From positions 1 to 64,000 of the forward strand of contig JAIOYK010000011.1 of NCBI GenBank assembly GCA_021741145.1: a DNA stretch of 64,000 bases. The letters are read 5' to 3'. Under the pieces are notes generated by a model that saw nothing but the letters and a program-made list of their open reading frames with translations, had not been told where the DNA came from and did no database searches. The stretch is from Rhodospirillum sp. (GTDB lineage Bacteria; Pseudomonadota; Alphaproteobacteria; Rhodospirillales; Rhodospirillaceae). The position numbers and the translations under genes are program-made. This document shows positions 62,085 to 64,000 of the stretch, piece after piece (the stretch's first letter is position 1; each line of letters opens with the position of its first letter).

Positions 62085-62891
62085 GTGTCATCCGTTCCGG
62101 TTCTTTCGTCCCCCGACCTCTTCGGCGCGCGGCGCGCCCTTGATGGGCTCGCCGCCGAGAAAGGGGTGCGTCCGGTCCATGCCGTGCTCACCGGTCCCCT
62201 GGCCTGGGGACTCCCCTTCGAGGACAAGACTGGGACCGAGCCCCTGGTTTGCGCGGGTCTGTTCACCCATCCGATTCCGGCCTACCTGGGATTGGCCGAG
62301 CCCGCCGATCTCCTGCGCGGCGCGGGAGAGGGGGACCGGCCACCGGTTCTCCTCTGGGATGCCCGGAAAGCCTTGCGCCTGTTCCTGCGATCCAACGCGA
62401 CCGTCTGGGAATGGATCTCCGCCAGCCAGGTGGTCGAGGAGGGTGGGGCGCCCATCGCCGAATTGCGAGCGCTGGCGGTCGAGGGATTCTCCCGGGTGAC
62501 CTTGCTCGGCCACTACCTGGGCTTGGCGAAGGCCGCCATGAACGCATACTTCCAGGACACGCCCCAGGACGCGGCCCGGATCAAATACATGCATACGGTT
62601 CGGGCCTTGATGGCGGTGGATTGGATCTTGACCCGGAACGAACCGCCGCCGGTCGATTGGGCGACCCTTCGGGCCGGGACGGGCCTGCCGGGCGAGGCCG
62701 GGGGGGTTCTCGACGCCTTGGCCTTGGCTCCCCTGGAGAAGCGCCGCCATCCGGCGGTGGATGCCTGGATCGATACCGTCTTCCAGGCCGCCCGGGACAA
62801 GGGGGAGGGGCTGTCCGACAGCCATCCCTCCGCCGACCGGGTGGATCCCTTGCTGCGGGTGCTTCTTGGACCCGCCGCGACACAGTCTTGA
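62085..62891 (+). CDS. YcgL-like (COG3541-type) nucleotidyltransferase-related protein, probably degenerate
   Basis: LLWDARKALRLFLRSNATVWEWISASQVV and YMHTVRALMAVDWILTRNEPPPVDWATL match the C-terminal pattern of the family; the N-terminal catalytic motif is not conserved. Confidence 0.6.
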   Translation: MSSVPVLSSPDLFGARRALDGLAAEKGVRPVHAVLTGPLAWGLPFEDKTGTEPLVCAGLFTHPIPAYLGLAEPADLLRGAGEGDRPPVLLWDARKALRLFLRSNATVWEWISASQVVEEGGAPIAELRALAVEGFSRVTLLGHYLGLAKAAMNAYFQDTPQDAARIKYMHTVRALMAVDWILTRNEPPPVDWATLRAGTGLPGEAGGVLDALALAPLEKRRHPAVDAWIDTVFQAARDKGEGLSDSHPSADRVDPLLRVLLGPAATQS

Positions 62892-62929
62892 CCGGGACCC
62901 CAGGGTCCATCGCGGAGAGGAAATGAGCC

Positions 62930-64000
62930 ATGTCCGAAACAAACAAGGATCCAATCGTCATTGTCGGTGCCAAGCGCACGCCCATGGGCGCCTTCCAAGG
63001 GGCCTTGTCCTCCCTGCGCGCGCCGGAACTGGGCGGGGCGGCGATCAAGGGCGCCTTGGAGCAGGCTGGCGTGGCCCCGGACAAGGTGGGTGGCGCCTAT
63101 ATGGGCTGTGTCCTGCCCGCTGGACTGGGTCAGGCCCCCGCCCGGCAAGCCGCCCATGCCGCCGGACTGACCTGGAACGCCCCTTGCACCACGGTCAACA
63201 AGATGTGCGGCTCGGCCATGGAGGCCTCCATCCTCGCCTATAACGCCATCGCCGCCGGTCAGGTCGAAGTGATGGTGGCGGGTGGCATGGAAAGCATGTC
63301 CAACGCCCCCTACCTGCTCGACAAGGCCCGGGCGGGGCAACGCCTTGGCCATGGCAAGGTCCTGGACCATATGTTCCTGGACGGGCTGGAGGACGCCTAT
63401 GACCGGGGACGCCTGATGGGCACCTTCGCCGAGGATACCGCCGAAGCTTACCAGTTCACCCGCGAGGACCAGGACGCCTATGCCATCGCCTCCCTGACCC
63501 GGGCGCGCGCGGCGGTGGAAAGCGGCGTCATGGACCGGGAATGCGTGACGGTCTCCGTGCCAGGACGCAAGGGTGCCGTCGCGGTCTCCCGGGACGAGAC
63601 TCCAGGCAAGGTCGATCCAGACAAAATCCCCCTGCTCAAGCCTGCTTTTCGAGAGGGGGGCACGGTGACGGCGGCCAACAGCTCCTCCATTTCCGATGGC
63701 GGCGCGGCCCTGGTGATGACCCGGGCGTCGGTCGCCGAGCGGGAGGGGTGGGAGCCGCTGGCGGTCATGCGCGGCCATGCGGTTCATGCTCACCAGCCCA
63801 ACCTGTTCACCACGGCGCCGGTGGGGGCCGTGTCCAAGCTGATGGACAAGGTGGGCTGGTCGAAGGACGGGGTGGACCTGTGGGAGATCAACGAGGCCTT
63901 CGCCGTGGTCTCCATGGTGGCGTTGCGCGACCTGGATTTGGACCATGAAAAGGTGAACATCCACGGGGGGGCCTGCGCGCTTGGCCACCCCATTGGCGCC
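62930..64000 (+). CDS. acetyl-CoA C-acyltransferase (thiolase), truncated by window end
   Basis: IVIVGAKRTPMGAFQGALSSLRAPELGGAAIKGALEQAG...TTVNKMCGSAMEA...GGMESMSNAPYLL...NEAFAVVSM...NIHGGACALGHPIGA. Confidence 0.95.
   Translation, partial: MSETNKDPIVIVGAKRTPMGAFQGALSSLRAPELGGAAIKGALEQAGVAPDKVGGAYMGCVLPAGLGQAPARQAAHAAGLTWNAPCTTVNKMCGSAMEASILAYNAIAAGQVEVMVAGGMESMSNAPYLLDKARAGQRLGHGKVLDHMFLDGLEDAYDRGRLMGTFAEDTAEAYQFTREDQDAYAIASLTRARAAVESGVMDRECVTVSVPGRKGAVAVSRDETPGKVDPDKIPLLKPAFREGGTVTAANSSSISDGGAALVMTRASVAEREGWEPLAVMRGHAVHAHQPNLFTTAPVGAVSKLMDKVGWSKDGVDLWEINEAFAVVSMVALRDLDLDHEKVNIHGGACALGHPIGA

Overview
This 64 kb window is high-GC and reads as an alphaproteobacterial chromosome, probably Rhodospirillales-like; that placement is inferred from gene content and from the GTTC-N7-GTTC SOS box type. 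Most of it is ordinary core genome: the tig-clpP-clpX-lon-hup proteostasis block; tRNA-Leu(UAG) and tRNA-Val(UAC); a complete nuoABCDEFGHIJKLMN Complex I operon followed by birA, coaX, rnj and mce; a tag-tsaE-tsaB-tsaC-tsaD block linked by ATGA overlaps; dadA, nnrDE and malonyl-CoA decarboxylase; and the start of a liu-type acyl-CoA degradation operon that runs off the right edge. The points most worth a second look are: (1) an ImuA/ImuB/DnaE2 mutasome cassette split by a co-directional fecI-fecR-TonB receptor-PepSY iron-uptake block, with near-identical LexA boxes kept in front of both imuA and imuB; (2) a probable molybdenum-linked cluster made of an uncharacterised 462-aa protein, an HTH-only ModE, a stand-alone molbindin and a NifX-like protein; (3) a degenerate GGDEF protein (AGAEM) that keeps a correctly spaced I-site (RTTD); (4) a YcgL-like nucleotidyltransferase with an apparently destroyed active site inside the liu operon; and (5) several REP-like hairpin elements. 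No CRISPR array, intact prophage or rRNA operon was seen. All homology calls come from reading translated sequences, without database searches.
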